From the NCBI GenBank assembly GCA_045837725.1, contig JBEWZL010000246.1:1-64000 (forward strand): a DNA stretch of 64,000 nucleotides. Reading direction: 5' to 3'. The position numbers and the translations under genes were made by a program. Numbering within the stretch: position 1 is the stretch's first letter; every line of letters begins with the position of its first letter. The notes under the pieces were generated by a model. It saw nothing but the letters and a program-made list of their open reading frames with translations, had not been told where the DNA came from and did no database searches. Source of the stretch: Vermamoeba vermiformis (taxonomy: Eukaryota; Tubulinea; Echinamoebida). Positions 33,601 through 47,800 of this stretch are shown in pieces.

Positions 33601-33810
33601 GCTGAAAAGATCAAGGTGACTAAGGATGTGCTGTTGCGCACTATCAACGTCGCCTTGCAGTTCCAGACTGATCTCTTAGAATCTATCATCAACGAGGATG
33701 CTCAAGATGAATTATTGAAGACTACTATTCACGAGGCAGTCAACAAGATCGCTCATAGCTCTGAGATCAAGATTCCGTTGAGAGCTAGCCATGAGCTCCA
33801 TAAGCATTAA
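30624..33810 (+). CDS. DUF7025-type AAA ATPase with ubiquitin-like/Crinkler-like N-terminal header
   Basis: About eleven exons, roughly 780 residues. Residues 1-80 (QRVWVALHGEDKENAH, SSDTVSGLLQAIAKSQ, LSALKLTDESTFFLRL) look like a small ubiquitin-like or Crinkler-type header. A highly charged Lys/Glu linker follows. The middle region (ITILDYNLKDELQIEMN, FFVVSGKVTFTNGLKFY, YGHDRDGES) matches the domain usually found before this AAA class. The AAA core has Walker A HGSPGVGKTLTAE, Walker B VVLIDEAD and LFLTTNRVKSFDPAFHSRI with the Arg finger. The C-terminal helical lid ends ASHELHKH. Such ATPases are expanded in fungi and some protists, and their substrates are mostly unknown; remodelling of protein complexes is inferred. 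The header might direct recruitment. I place the start at the ATG whose frame runs straight into the header. Confidence 0.8.
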
Positions 33811-33961
33811 GTTGCATATCTATTGTAATAAAGCCAGTTAATTAGACCGATAATGACCCGAAGAATTTGGTTACCCCAACGAGGTTCACGGGAACCCAAA
33901 ATTTCGTTCTTTTATTGCGCGCACAAGAAAATGAAATCTTTTGTTGCAAAATCAGTTGTAG
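33811..33961. other. Short gap; 5' end of next gene probably here
   Basis: Between the AAA stop and the first open codons of the RCC1 gene. The true start exon of that gene was not found and may lie in this stretch. Confidence 0.4.
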
Positions 33962-36900
33962 TTGGCCAGCGAAGATAACATTAGAGGATTAAGAGATTTT
34001 AATAGGTTACAGCTCCATAGCAGCCAATGGAATTGCAGATCAAGGCTGAAAAACTCGGTAAATATCACGATCATTATTTTTCAGTGGGCAAATATCTACC
34101 TTTGGGGTAGAAGTAATAATTGTAATGTTATTAGATTTATTAAAATTTACATAATATTTATCCATTAATTTCAATTTTTTTTTAATATCTGCATAGTGAC
34201 AACGCCGGGAAATTGTAAGTTATACTGTTGCGGATCTGGAAAATATGGAAATCTTGGGCTTGGCAGTAATGGACTTCGCCTGTCACTTCAAACACTCGAT
34301 CTTGATCCTGACATTGACATTATTGCCGTAAGCTGCGGAGCGCTTCATGTCCTCGCATTAACGAGTAGGCCTTATATAAACGTAAACTTTTAAATTTAAT
34401 CGCTAAGTTTAAACTTAGGCACTGGACAATTATACGCTTGGGGATCGAATAACAAAGGCCAAGTCGGATCTGGCAGCTCGTCAAACAAGCCCGTGCAGTT
34501 ACGAAGATTTGTTGGCGGTGATTCGAACGTGGAATTCAAAGCAATTTCCGCAGGAAAGACTCACAGTCTAGCTCTAACAACAAAGGGCAAGATTTATGCC
34601 TGGGGAAATGCCAAGTATAATGGAACAGGTATTAATGTTATTGTTACAATGAATCGTTAATAATCCTACTTGCCGAAACAGGGCAAAACCGAGATGTTCA
34701 ATATCCGCAGTTATTGCAAGTCAATGAGGAGTTTGTCAGTATTAGCGCCGGTTACGCGCATTCTCTCGCATTGACGAGTAAGGCGCTATTGCACTATTAT
34801 ACGATTATGTATTGATTTTGAGTAGCTACTGGTCGAATCTATGCATGGGGCAGCGGCAAGTACGGCCAACTGGGTTTTGGTACTAGCGCGAGTTGTCCCA
34901 CTCCAACCTTAATATCTGAATTTGATGGTGCCAGTCTCGTAGAGTTTTCAGCAATTAGTGCAGGAGGATATCACTCTTTAGCTCTGACTAGTAAGTTCAA
35001 AGTGGATGCGTTACATGACACGTGATTTTAACAATTGTAACTCAGCTGAGCCGTCTCGAAGGATTTATTCGTGGGGTTGGAACTACTATGGCCAGACGGC
35101 GCATGGATTTACAACGCACCATACGCCAAAGAAGATCAACACAGAAGAAAAATTTAAAGCGATTAGCGCTGGTGGACAAATGTCACTTGCCCTAACCGGT
35201 ACGCCTACATAAGCGCACGTATTACTTTTCACTGTTAACGCTTCATTAGTTGACGGAAAGGTGTTGTCATTTGGAAAGCAGAGCCATCTCGGCCATGATG
35301 CTGGTATGTGGTCCAGTTACATGATGGAGCCGGTTCCGATTGACGAGCCGATCGTCCAAATCAGCGCAGGATACAACCATTCAGTAGGACTAGCAAGTGA
35401 GTAATAACATTTTGTGCACGGCGGCACGTGTAAGTAACGATTCTTTTGCAGAGAGTGGTGCTGTGTACGCGTGGGGAAGTGGACACGATGGGCAACTTGG
35501 CAACGGCATCAAAAAGTCAGCCAAAGTCCCAATTAAGATCGTTCTAAACAGGCGCTCGAGCGATGTAGATGACAGTTCGGATTCAGACGAGAGTGACAGC
35601 AAGAAGCTGGAATCGGCAGCAGACCAACCCGCGTTTGTCCTCGCGTGTGCTGGTGGTTCAAAGCGAGGCAGCTACACGTTTTTGCTTTCTACTCGACAAG
35701 GTAAGGTCCTCTGCGATATTACTACAGAGTCTTATTATTGATATTTGGCTAGAAATAAAATCTAGCAGGGGCAGAACAATGACCGAAGCGCACGTCGTGT
35801 ACAACAAGTTTAAGTGGGCCATCAAGTCTGGAGATAAGGAACAGCTCATCGCTGCATGCGAAAATCCGCTGCTGTCAGAAAGAAAAAAGATGAAGGGTTT
35901 GAACTTGATCGCGCGATACAACAAGCCTGAGCTCATTTCAACAATGACCTCGAGAGGGTGCCTCGTTAACAAGCCCTATAAAAGCAGCAAAACTCCGTTG
36001 CAAGTAGCAGCTCAACATGGTTCGTTGGCGGTATTGAATATGTTACTAAACGAAGGTGAGTTCGATCAACTTAAACACTACGCGGCCGCTAACGTTTTTG
36101 GCAGGAGCTGAAGTCGATTTGAAAAATAGCAGCGGTCAAACTGCGCTACATATAGCTGCTAAAGAGGGCCGCTTAGACGTTGCAAAGATCTTAGTTGGCC
36201 ACAGGGCGTCAATTTTAGCTGCGGATTCCAAGGGCAATACTCCGTTCCACTTAGCCGTATCAAAGCGACAAAACGAAGTCTTAGACTACTTTTTGAGCGT
36301 TAATAGGGACTGCCTAGAGGCTAAGAACAACAAGGGCCAGACAGGACTTCATCTTTCAGTCCTCTATGAAAATGCACACGCGCTCATTGCACTTTGTATG
36401 CGAGGTAAGTTGAGCGGTCATTAATATCAAATCAGTACTATAACGCCACACTATAGGAGCCAACACCGAGGCCAAGGACAAGAAAGGAAATACCCCGCTG
36501 TACTACGCGGTGGCAGATAAAAATGCAAGGCTGATCCGCAAGTTGCTGAAGTTCAGTAAGCCAGCCCTGATGGACTTTTGTTCGCGATCATATTATTAAT
36601 AAATATTTAGGCGCTAATAAGAACGCTATGACTTCGCAAGGCAAGACAATCCTTGAACTGCCACTCGATCCTGACACGCTTGGCGTATTGACTTCACCGC
36701 TGTACGAAGAAAGGAAGGATATAATGAGCGCCAGTCAGGAGGGCATATTTTATAAGAACTTGGTATTTCAAGGTGGAGGTATTAAAGGATTGGCGTACAT
36801 CGGAGGTGGGTTGCTCGATCCTGATGCAAAAACCGAAGTTTTGACTGTTTTTCATTGTTAGCTTTGGAGAGGCTTTATAGCGTCGAGAAAGCATTTTTCG

Positions 36901-38584
36901 ATAATGTTCAACGAATTGGAGGCACTTCCGCAGGAGCAATTACTGCGATCTTGGTTGGCTTGGGCTATCCCGTCAAAGAGATCAAAGCGAAGTTGCGCGA
37001 CTTGGACTTTAAGGACTTTTTAGACGGAAGACATAAGGACAGATTTTTGGACTTGAAGGATAAGAACTTCACTACGAAGACTATCCTTTGGGAACTTCTC
37101 AGCGGATCCATTCGTACGATCTGGGAACAAGTCAGCAAGAACTTTGGCCTATTCAAAGGCGACGTCTTTCGTGACTGGATCGAGTCCAATATTTACGCTA
37201 AGACCAACAAGCACAACACGACTTTTAGAGAATTGAAAGAGTTGCGCGAAGAAGGCAAAGTAGAGTTCAAAGATCTTTACTTCGTCGGCACCAATTTGAC
37301 TAAGATGGAGAGTGAAGTGTTTTCGTACGAAACAACGCCTGATATGGTCATAGCTGATGCCGTTAGAATCTCGATGTCAATTCCGTTCCTGTTTGTACCC
37401 CACTATAGGTGCGTCAAGATCTGGCTTTTATTCCATCGTTCATGAAGCTCATCCATCAATTTAGGTTCGAGAAACCACCTGGCGTTGCAGAGCCGTACAA
37501 ACATCCGAGTGGTTACGCGTACATTGACGGTGGTTTGATCGATAACTACCCTGTCACACTGTTCGACAAAACCAAGTACTTGACTTCCTACAAACAAAAT
37601 CAACCCGGAGAGTTGCCTGTATTCAATACAGAGACGCTTGGCTTCAGATTAATCGATGGAAATTTGAAGAAAGTGTACGAAGGCAGAGACTCGGAGGACA
37701 AAACAAACCCGAAGCATCAAGACAACGAAATCAACGGTATATTTGCAATGATCTGGGCAACATTCGGGTGCATTTACTACAAACAGGAGAGCGATCACTT
37801 GCACAGTATTGACTCGAAGAGGTCCGTGTACATCGACCACTTCAACATTGGCATGGTGGACTTCGACTTGACTGAAGGACAGAAGGACAGTTTGATCGCT
37901 GCAGGCAAAGTAGCCGTCGAGGACTTCATATCTCGAGCACAGAAGGACAGCATATTACGCAAGAAATCTCACTTCTTATCGCCCAAGTTGTTCGCGGTCT
38001 TGGCCAAGTACTTCATGGACTTTGAAGTGTCCGTCGTTAATGGAAATTTGGAAGTCAAAAACATCGCGGTCTCAAAGGCATTTAACAACTCCAAGAACTT
38101 ATTCTACGAATATGGAAAAATTGCGAATGACCTCGAGTTATTGCTATTGAAGGATTTGGGTTTGTCGATCTACGCTAAGGACGAAAAAGGAAATACAGCG
38201 CTGCATGAATTTGCACGAGAAGGAGACTTCGTGTCATTCCAGCGCTTGTGGAAAATTGAGCCATTTAAGAATATTGAAGTTATGAATTTTGAAGGCGACG
38301 GACTTTTGGATGCAGCTTTGAAATGCGAAGATAACGGCAAGATGAAGCAAACTGTGACTTCTCTTGTATCGGCCGGAATATTTAAATGCAGATTGGAGAA
38401 TTTGGAGAAGGTTTCGAGCATTTGCCAAACAGTAAGTATTGAAATGGTGGATTTCGAGCACAAAGTTGACAACATCACTTTTTAGGCAATTGAAAACGGG
38501 TTTGGAGGTTTAGAAGCTCCGTTTAAAGAATTTAAACAGTATTGGGAGACAAGGTCAAATATTATGGCCTCTCCTTCAATTTAA
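33962..38584 (+). CDS. RCC1-repeat / ankyrin / patatin phospholipase fusion
   Basis: Seven or eight RCC1 blades come first (IYLWGRSNN, LYCCGSGKYGNLGLGS, LYAWGSNNKGQVGSG, IYAWGSGKYGQLGFG, VYAWGSGHDGQLGNG), mostly one blade per exon with introns after the LALT-type strand. The last RCC1 exon ends at 35700. A 52-nt intron with acceptor at 35751-35752 joins it in frame to EIKSSRGRTMTEAHVV and the ankyrin region (TPLQVAAQHGSLAVLNMLL, TALHIAAKEGRLDVAKILV). A patatin domain follows: oxyanion GGGIKG, nucleophile GTSAG, catalytic Asp in YIDGGLIDNYP. A further ankyrin-like stretch and the C-terminus (stop 38584) end it. Ankyrin plus patatin is the iPLA2 layout, which hydrolyses phospholipid acyl chains. 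RCC1 propellers bind proteins or membranes, here perhaps as a regulator. The first exon is unresolved. A second acceptor at 35768 would end the RCC1 part at once. Confidence 0.7.
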
Positions 38585-38840
38585 ATTAAATTTTCAAAAT
38601 TTCTGCAGCAGATGAGACGGATGTAACATAATACTCAGGATGCGTTCCTTTTCCTATTTGTATCTCGACGAATACTACCTAGTGTTCATTTAGTATGGGT
38701 TTTCCTTATTTGACACCGGGTAACGAACGGAATAATGAATCTTTTTTCGATTTTTCCAATTTATTTGTTTGGTCTCGACTTGCTGACAACATTCAACCTT
38801 GTAAATAGTATTTATATGACGATATAACACTGCAACACGG

Positions 38841-41800
38841 ATGGCAGCGAATTTGAATCCGCTGAACAAGTTGGCTTCGTCCATCTTGAACAGCTTTCTT
38901 AGTAACTACTTTGAAAGCTTTCAAAATAAAGTCGTGAATTTTTCGTTGGGCGGCGACATTGAATTGACCGAGTTAGAAGTCAAAAAAGATGTTCTAGATG
39001 GCTTACGTCTTCCCATCCAGATCAAGTTCGGATCTGTCGGACGTCTTAAGTGCAGTGGTATGTCAAAATTAATATATTAACGCAATGTGCGCGTGTTCTG
39101 TTATTTTATTCGTTACGAATTTAAATTGCAAAATTATTTGAAAAATTGATAATAAATACGGTAAATCAAACTGACTATTATTTCATAGTTCCCTGGGCCG
39201 AATTAACTAAGAAACCTACAGTGGTATATCTTAATCAATTGTTTTTAATTATCGAGCCATCCACGGTAACCAAGGTAAAAATTAAATTTCATTGCAAAGC
39301 AAATACTTGAATTCCTATAGTAATTTAATATTAAATAAATACTTTCATGTAGTATGACCCGAAAGAAGAAGAAGAGCGACAACAAAAGATCAAGCAACAG
39401 AAACTCAAAGTTTTCAAAATGCAGCAACTTGCCAAGCCTCAAGAAGGTAAATATTGTCAATATACGAGATTTTAAGTGGTGATAATGAATTCAGCGATCA
39501 AATCTTTTTTTGTACAAAGAATCACATCTGCCCACAGAAAATCTTCGCTTGATAAGTTTGATAACTAACGATCTGTTGCTTGGAAAATAGATACTGGCAA
39601 AAAAGCTAGCAAGAATTTTGGGCAGAGAATGGCTACGAATATTTTGGCCAATTTGCAAGTCGAAATTAACAACATCCACATCCGTTTCGAGGACGGAAAA
39701 GCACCGGTAAGCTAGTTTGACGTTGAAACTTAAATTCTCATACTAATGCAATATTTTATCAGATTCCATTCGCTGCTGGTCTCACGATTGAAAATTTACG
39801 TGTGCAAACAACGGATGAGAAGTGGAAGGTTACAAAAGTTAAACCGAGCGGAGTTAGCTACAAGGTACGAGTATAAATAATTATTAATATCGTAATATAG
39901 CTAATTTACGTATTTTAGTTGACTTCTATCAATAACATGGCCGTGTACTTCAACATCGGTGAAAAGCCGCTCAAATACAATAGCTTGGCTGAAGCATATC
40001 AGTTAATGGAGGCATTGGTATGTCAATAGTATATCATATATATTATTAGTATATACTCTAATGCTGATAATTTCTATTGCAGATCCCGACAGATCTAAAT
40101 GCAGTCAAACACGATTATATCGTTAAAATGGAGTCACTGCGTGTGAAAGTAAGAAAGAATGTTTAATATCAATACAATATTGATCATTACGCTCAGGCAA
40201 CGATCGATCAAGATGCTACTGCAGCAGATGATAAGCCGAAAATTTACGCGACTGTCGTGTCGGATCGAATTCCGATCGATTTGACGAAAGGCCAATATGA
40301 CGCAGCCATGTTTCTAACGAAGAAGATGACGTCTCATACTACATTGACGAAGTACTTGCAACATCGACCTTCTGACAAGAGTGTCAAGGGAGATCCAAAG
40401 GCGTGGTGGCAATTTGCAAGTACGTAACTTTCAAACACAAATTATTTGCATTAATTAATTAAAAAGATATGAATTGGTTATATATTAACGCATATATTAG
40501 TGAAATGCGTCATGCAAGACAATGAAATTAAACGAAATCAATGGCGATGGAGCACAATTAAGCAGCGTCGAGAAGACCGGTTGAAATATATTAATTTGTA
40601 CAGGAAAAAGAAACTGAAAAAGGTAGTGCAATAATGATACATAAGCAATGCTGCCTGAGCTAATATTAATTTTTTAGAATTTTAATTTGGAACGTAAAAC
40701 CGAACTGAAAGCGTTGGAGAAAAAATTAACGTTTGAAGATATAATATAGTAAGTATAATTAATGCTACGATAAAAGAATATAGCTAATTTAATTGTTTAG
40801 TTTCCGGTCCTTGGCCATGGTTCAGATCAAGCAATACAAAAAGTTGAAGAAAGACACGATGCCTAAAACAGCTAAAACGCAATTAGCAGCGCTTCTTGAG
40901 TCTAAAAAAGAGAAAAAAGAACGAAGGCTGAAATTACGACAACAGTTAATGACTGTGCAGTTGACTGAAGAGGAACAACAAGAAATTTACAAATCACTCG
41001 AATTGAATGCTGACGACGACGGACCAACTCATCCATCCGTAAGACTATCACATTATGACTTTAATATTAGTATAGACTAAGTGTAATGTTTTTAGTGGGT
41101 GCAATTCAAGTTCGACGTGACATTGCCGTATTTGAGCGTTTCAGTCAAAGAAGATGACAAAAGCGACCTATTACGGTTCTTTATCGAAGATTTTAAAGCG
41201 AAAATGGAGCTCAGACAGGCTTGGCATACGGTACGAATTGTGTTTTTGCACGCTTTTTTTTGTGCGTGAGGCTAACTTCATGACAGTTTAAATTCGAGCT
41301 GTATGGCCTGACGCTCGTGTCTTTATTGCCTTCGGCTGGTCACTGCCCAGACGTAGTTGTTCCGCAGTCACGTGATCAAAAGACTCCATTGCTAAAAGCA
41401 CAAATTGATTTGAATCCGATTGGTGGACCGGACTTGGCAGTCGATTGTTCCGCCCAACCGTTTGCAATTACTTATAACAAGGACTTCACGGAGCGTCTAA
41501 GTAAGCAATGAAGCTATATAATGAATACTTACTAATAATATTGTTTTGTAGTCAAATTTTTCTTGGGTCCAATTACCGAAGAAATTCGTGCCAAGTTAGC
41601 GTCACTAACACCGAGTCAAATCAATTACATGCTGGAAAATACAAAGACTGTGGCTCTTAGGCTCAACTTGAAAGCACCGGCAATTATGGTCCCCGAAAAC
41701 TTTGAGGACCCTAAGGCCCGTGTCATTGTGCTGGATCTCGGTACTCTGAAAGTCGAGACTGTTCTGGCAAAGAAACTGCTTCAAAAAGATCACTCTCAAG

Positions 41801-44800
41801 ACGACAGCGATGTTCAAAGCTTAGCTGAGAGCAAGTCTGAAGACAGTATCAAGTCGAGCAGACGAAAGAAACGAAGTGCTTCTGAGTCGCCCAGATCAAT
41901 CGTGAAACCTGTTACTCCGAGAGAAGAGGTCAAAAAGGAGCTCTACGACGAACTTCACATCTTTTTGTCAGATATTCAGGTCTATTTAAGCACTTTGAAT
42001 ACAAAGGTAAGCTGCAATAATGTATGTTTGACTGTTATTCACACGTGACCGTAGAAAAAATCGGAGCGAATGAGTTTGCTGGACCCATTCACGATCAATC
42101 TCGATTTGTTCTTGTCCAAACTGCCCGAAGTCGAGTCAATCAGTCAAATCAAGTTCCGAGGCAACATTCCTCGCTTGAACTTTAACATCTCACCTGCGAG
42201 ACTCGAACAAGTTTATCGCATTGCCAATTCATTGATGGCTCAATTTGGTCCTGCTGCCCCTGCTGAAGAGCCGGCAGCACCAATCAAACCTCAACTCGTT
42301 GACGAACAAACGTTCACACGTGATGTTATGATTGCTACCGTCAAATCGTGAGTACAAATGCCAAACTAATATTTGAATGTGAACTAATGTAGTATTTGTG
42401 TTAGTAATAAGAAGGTTAGCGCAAAGATCGTTGAAGGAGAGTTCACGCTAGACGAGGTTATCGTGCACATTGCAACTGACACCGAGCAATTGGCCAAAAT
42501 GGAAGTCAGAAAGTTGAGCTTGAATATGGACGTGCAATCGTGGCAAGTGTCAATGGCAGCCAAACTGCACAGCATTGTGATTGAAGATTTGGGCCAAACC
42601 CCGCCAATCCACATGGCAACGTCAAAAGTCGATGATGACAACCTGGCACCATCAAACTCGAGCGATCTCATTCAATTCTCGTTCTTGAGCATTCCTAAAG
42701 AAGCACCATTCTACGCGAATGTCGATCAAGAGCTCACAATATCGTTCAACCGAATGGCATTCACCTTCAATCCGCCGACAGTGCTCAAGCTGTTCGATTT
42801 GGTTATGAAGGTCTTGCCCTCGCCACAGCCCAAGAGTGGACCCATAGTACAAGAGGTCACGGAAGAAGAGCCTGAGAAAGAGCCAGCGGAACAAAATGCA
42901 CAAGGCACGGAACTGCTTCGTGTCAAGAAGTTGGACCCTGCAGCTCCTGCTAAAAAGATTGGCAAGACAATCTTGACGCGCGTTCAGATCAAGATGAACG
43001 CTGTAAAACTGACGCTTGTCGAAGACACGCCTTTGGCAGAGTTCATACTAGAAAATTCAGCAGTAGAGTTGGTGATGCGGGAAAACGCGACTTCCGTAAA
43101 AGGAAATCTCGGAACTTTCTCGATCATCAATCCTCGAGGCGACAAACACCATCGTAGAATTATTGACATCAAGTCCGATCGATTGATGGACTTTGGCGTT
43201 GAAATTGTTCCGTCATCAAAGTACGATAACTGCACTGAAACATCGATCAAGATCAAGTTGCATTCTCTGCGGCTACTTTACATTCACAAGTTCCTGTTGG
43301 ATCTGATCGGGTTCATGTTGACTTTCAACTTCCATATGAAACACTTCAGAAAGCTCGACAAGCAAACTGTGAAGCCCGTGGATTGCACACAATTGGACAT
43401 TCGTGTCAAGAACGTCTTATTAGTAGCCCCTACATTCGAGCCTAATGCCAAAGACGTGATGATTGCTGAAGTGGGTGGCATGTCAATCTCGAATTACATC
43501 GAGGAAGTTGAGGAAGGACTGCTCTGGCTCATGTTGAAGATAGCCATTCAAGGACTGAATGTGCGCAATGGATACATGCGCAAAGCTGATTGGCGACAAC
43601 AAAATTTCACCAAAGCCAGTGCTAGTCCTGGTACGACTCCAGATGCCGTTAAAGATCCGTACATTATGGACGAGCTCAATGTTGACTTGCACATGTCACA
43701 ACCGTTAGTTCCAGAGATGAGGAAGCCTTCTCAGCCTGAGCTCAAGGTAAAGATTTATTACTTCAAGTTGCCCAATTTGCTCACTTGTGTTTCTTAGATG
43801 AAAATCTCCTTGACGCCGATCGAGTTGAAAGTATCACACACGCAATTGCGTAATATTTTCACAATGGTTACCTACAACTTCATGTGTGAAATGCCACAGA
43901 CCTTCAGTAAGTAACGCAAAACTCTAACCTTCCCTGTTAACTTTTGTTCCACCCACCAGTCCGGCAAGTGAAGGAGATGGAGTTGACCAAACTGCAAAAA
44001 CGTGCCAAGATCAAAGAGTCCAACAGAATTGTTGAGACTATGATCGACTTGGACGTTGAGAAGTTTTCTTTAGGAGTCTGGCAAGGTTTGACACCCATCA
44101 TGTCCATAGAAGGCAACAAATTCGATGCGCATATTGAACTGTACGAAGACCACGGCAAACTCATCGAGCTGCAATTGTTCGAGTTGGTGATGGAAGATGT
44201 TCGGTCAGATTCAGACACGCACGAAATGTTCAGAAAGCTCGTGAAGCCAAAGAAACAAGACCAAAACGACGGCCAGTTCTCGATGAAGCTGGTTAAGATG
44301 CCTGACACGCATCAAGACATGGTGCTCAATTGCAAGTCTTTGGACGTGTTCATTGTGCCCGGTTTGGTTCTCAAGCTTGTGGAACTGATGTTGCCCATTG
44401 CTCCCGTTATTGAAACGCTAGTCGAGCACAAACGAAAGAACAAGAAGCTGTTGCGACTCGATGACAGGCGTGATAGGATGTTGGCGGAGTTGCGCGATAA
44501 GAACTCGATCGGCCTCGATCTCACTTTTAACCTCATGGAGCCACAGTTCATTTTGGTCGAAGATGCAACTCGTCCCGACTCACGAGGTACGTTGGAAATT
44601 TCACAGTGATGTTTGACAGCTACATGACACTGACACTTTCCATATTTAGTAATAATCTTGTCCGCTGATTTCGATGGACGATTCTTCCAACGATTCCACC
44701 ATCAAAAGCTGAACTCGTTTGCGAAAAGCTTCCAAATCAAGAGAACTTGCATGCGTGATCCAAACAAACCAGAGCAACGCATCGACAGTGTGCAAATGTT

Positions 44801-47800
44801 GCAGCCGCTCGATTTAATCATCGCTTTGAATGCTTCGAACACAGAATTGCTGCTGTACCTTGACTTGAAGGCACCCGGTCCTTTAGAGCTGACGTTCTCG
44901 TACCGTGATTTCAAGCTGTTCTACACGATCATGACGAAGACTATGGAACAAGTCAAGAACATGTTGGCGTCACCCGTGATGCAACAAGAGACTATGATCG
45001 CGTTACCGACCGAAAAGAATCAAATCCAAGTCTTCCAATTGACTGAAACACCTCCTTCGAGTCAAGACGGAAATATGCCGCCAACACCGTCCGCTTCCCG
45101 AAAGAAAAAGATGCAAGAAAAGGCAAGTCAGATACTAAAAGTTTACGTACTATTTACTAATATGGTAATTTTTTTGTAGATCGATATCAATCCGTTGAAA
45201 ATGATTATCAAGCTGGTCGATGATTTGAGGCCAAACGAAGCCCAATCATTGTTCAGTATTAAAGTCAATATGCAACACTTGCTATTGACAAATTGGTCAT
45301 CGAAGCTATTGATGCAAATGAAGGCATTAATTGCAGCTGATTACTTCAATTACGGCATTCAAGAATGGGAGCCAATTATTGAGCCTTGGGGCTTTAGAAT
45401 TGAAGTCGAAGAAAAGAACGCAAATATCACGAGCAATGAGATTTTCAATTTGAATATTACAAAGGCGCTCATGAACCAGCTCCAATCGACTTTCTTTAAA
45501 TGGAAAGACGATTTCTTGAACGTGCCAGCGGAAAAAATCCGAAGACGCAGATTTATTTCTGCTTCACAGGCACCAAAATCCTTGAAACCTGTTTCGCGCA
45601 CACGAAGCGAGGCTGAAAAGGGCACAATAGGAGAAACCGTAAGTAATTCTAAAAAAAAAAAAAACTGTACGTTTAGTATTAATATTTTTCCTAGATTATG
45701 ACAGTGAATCAAATTCAATATCGGTTATCAAACACTTCACAAACCGATATCGAATTGAAGTTCTTGCCTAAAGAGTCAAAAGCCAAGAACTTGGATCTGT
45801 CGCCTATTGTCTTAATAGCTAATGGCGAGGCAACTACATTGCCTTATGACCTCTTGAAGATTGGTCGTTGCGTAATGTACGTAGAAATTCGACCTATTAT
45901 TAGCTGCTAACGAAATTTGTCGTAGTCGACCAAAGGGATTGCATTACTCGTGGAGCGAGAAGGACATTAATTTGCTCGAGCTAAAACACGGCAGTAACAT
46001 GCTCAATCTGCAATTTAGCGTCGAACAAACTTCGCAAGTCCAAACATTGACTTACTCGCTGTCCATCAATCCTTACGATGAATATGTGTACGTACAATTC
46101 CAAGAATTTTTTTTCATTACCTCCACCAAGGTAATGTGAGACTAACTACATCTAATTAGACCAAATACACTTGTATATATGATCACAATCGCCCCTGCTA
46201 TGCGCATTGAAAATCAGTTGTTGTGCCAATTGGACTATCAAATCTCCGAAAGATTGAACATGCGCGACAGTGCAATCGTCAACAAGGGCACGATAAAGCA
46301 AGAAGAGAACGTGGGACTGACTAACTTCCCGCTTGAGCGACCGTTGAGCATATCAATCAAGATCCCCGACTGTGACAAGTGGAGCAACTTCCAAGACATT
46401 ACATCGAAGAATAACATTGGCAAGACGTTCTCCGTTGTCGTGACAGGCAGCGAGGGCACGTGGATGTTCAATGTCGAGACGAGCTTGGATCAGTTCGGCA
46501 CGGTCAATGTGGTGGTTTACTCGCCTTATTGGATTGTCAACAAGTCCGGCTTGCCGTTGTTGTATTACCGTGGCAAAGAGCCCAAGAGTCTTGCTCCAGG
46601 ACAGCGTAAGTTTCCTCAAAACAGCACAGAGAAGCTGTAAAACTGACGCCTATTTCTACCTAGCCGCGTGGAAAGTCGACAAAAAGTATGACCGAGTTCT
46701 AACGTCATCAGAGCCCCGCGACATGGTGTTTGATGAGCTGTTGAAAGAAGAACCGTTGATGTTCTCATTTGCCACGCAATCACAGAGCAATTTGTACGTC
46801 AGAATTGCTAAGAAATACAACAGCACGGTAAGTTCTTCGTGACAAGTTTGAATTCTAACTCGATTCTAATTGGTCCATTTCAGCCATTGAACTTGAAGGC
46901 CCAAAACACGAAAGGTTTTTGCTTGTTAAAGGCAGACAAAGAGCACAAAGACGAGACCAAGCTGTTCGAATTGGCCGTGTCTATTGAACCTGCTCCACGA
47001 CAGGTAAGATTTTTCTTCCCGTCGCACAATTTTTCTAACCTTCTGTAGTTCTGGCGAGCAAAAGTCATCACATTTTTGCCTCGCTACGTGTTCGTGAACA
47101 AAACGGACAGCACACTCGAGTTGCAACAATTGGGCGTGACAACGACGTTCACTTTGAATCCCGGTGAAAGTTACCCGTTCCATTGGTTCAACGGAAATCT
47201 CAAAGACTTGCATTTACGCGTCAAATTCGATGCGCCTGACTGTCATTGGTCCGGTGGATTCTCCGTGTCAGAACAGACGAACTTGTCGATTTTAATGAAG
47301 AGCCAAAAAGAGCCCAACAGTGCCGCGTACACCGTCAGACTTCAGACGCGTTTGTTGGACGGTGCGATCAACGTGGTCGATTTCTACGGCTCACAAGACA
47401 ACCCGTTCTATCAGATTGAAAACACACTTGACGTCCCTGTCATCGTGCAACAGAAGGGCGCACAGCTGCAATTGAAGGTGTTGCCGAACAGCGTCATCAA
47501 CTGGGGTTTGGCCGAGCCTAGCATGCCTCCCACAGCCCAGTTCACAGTGCTAGACGATCCTATCACGCACGTCTTCGATATGGACCAAGTGAAGACCGAG
47601 TACCGCTTGATCGATTACACTGACAGCAAAAAAGAAGCGCGAAAGGCACGTGTTTGGGTCGATTTGAAAGGTGCCACGAGAATCTTGAAAATTAACGACA
47701 GTACCACGCAAATCGTGATCGGTCAGCCTAACGTAAGTCTCATAACAACTATATTATTATCATATACTAATAGTACCTTCTAGTCCGACAATACAGAATT

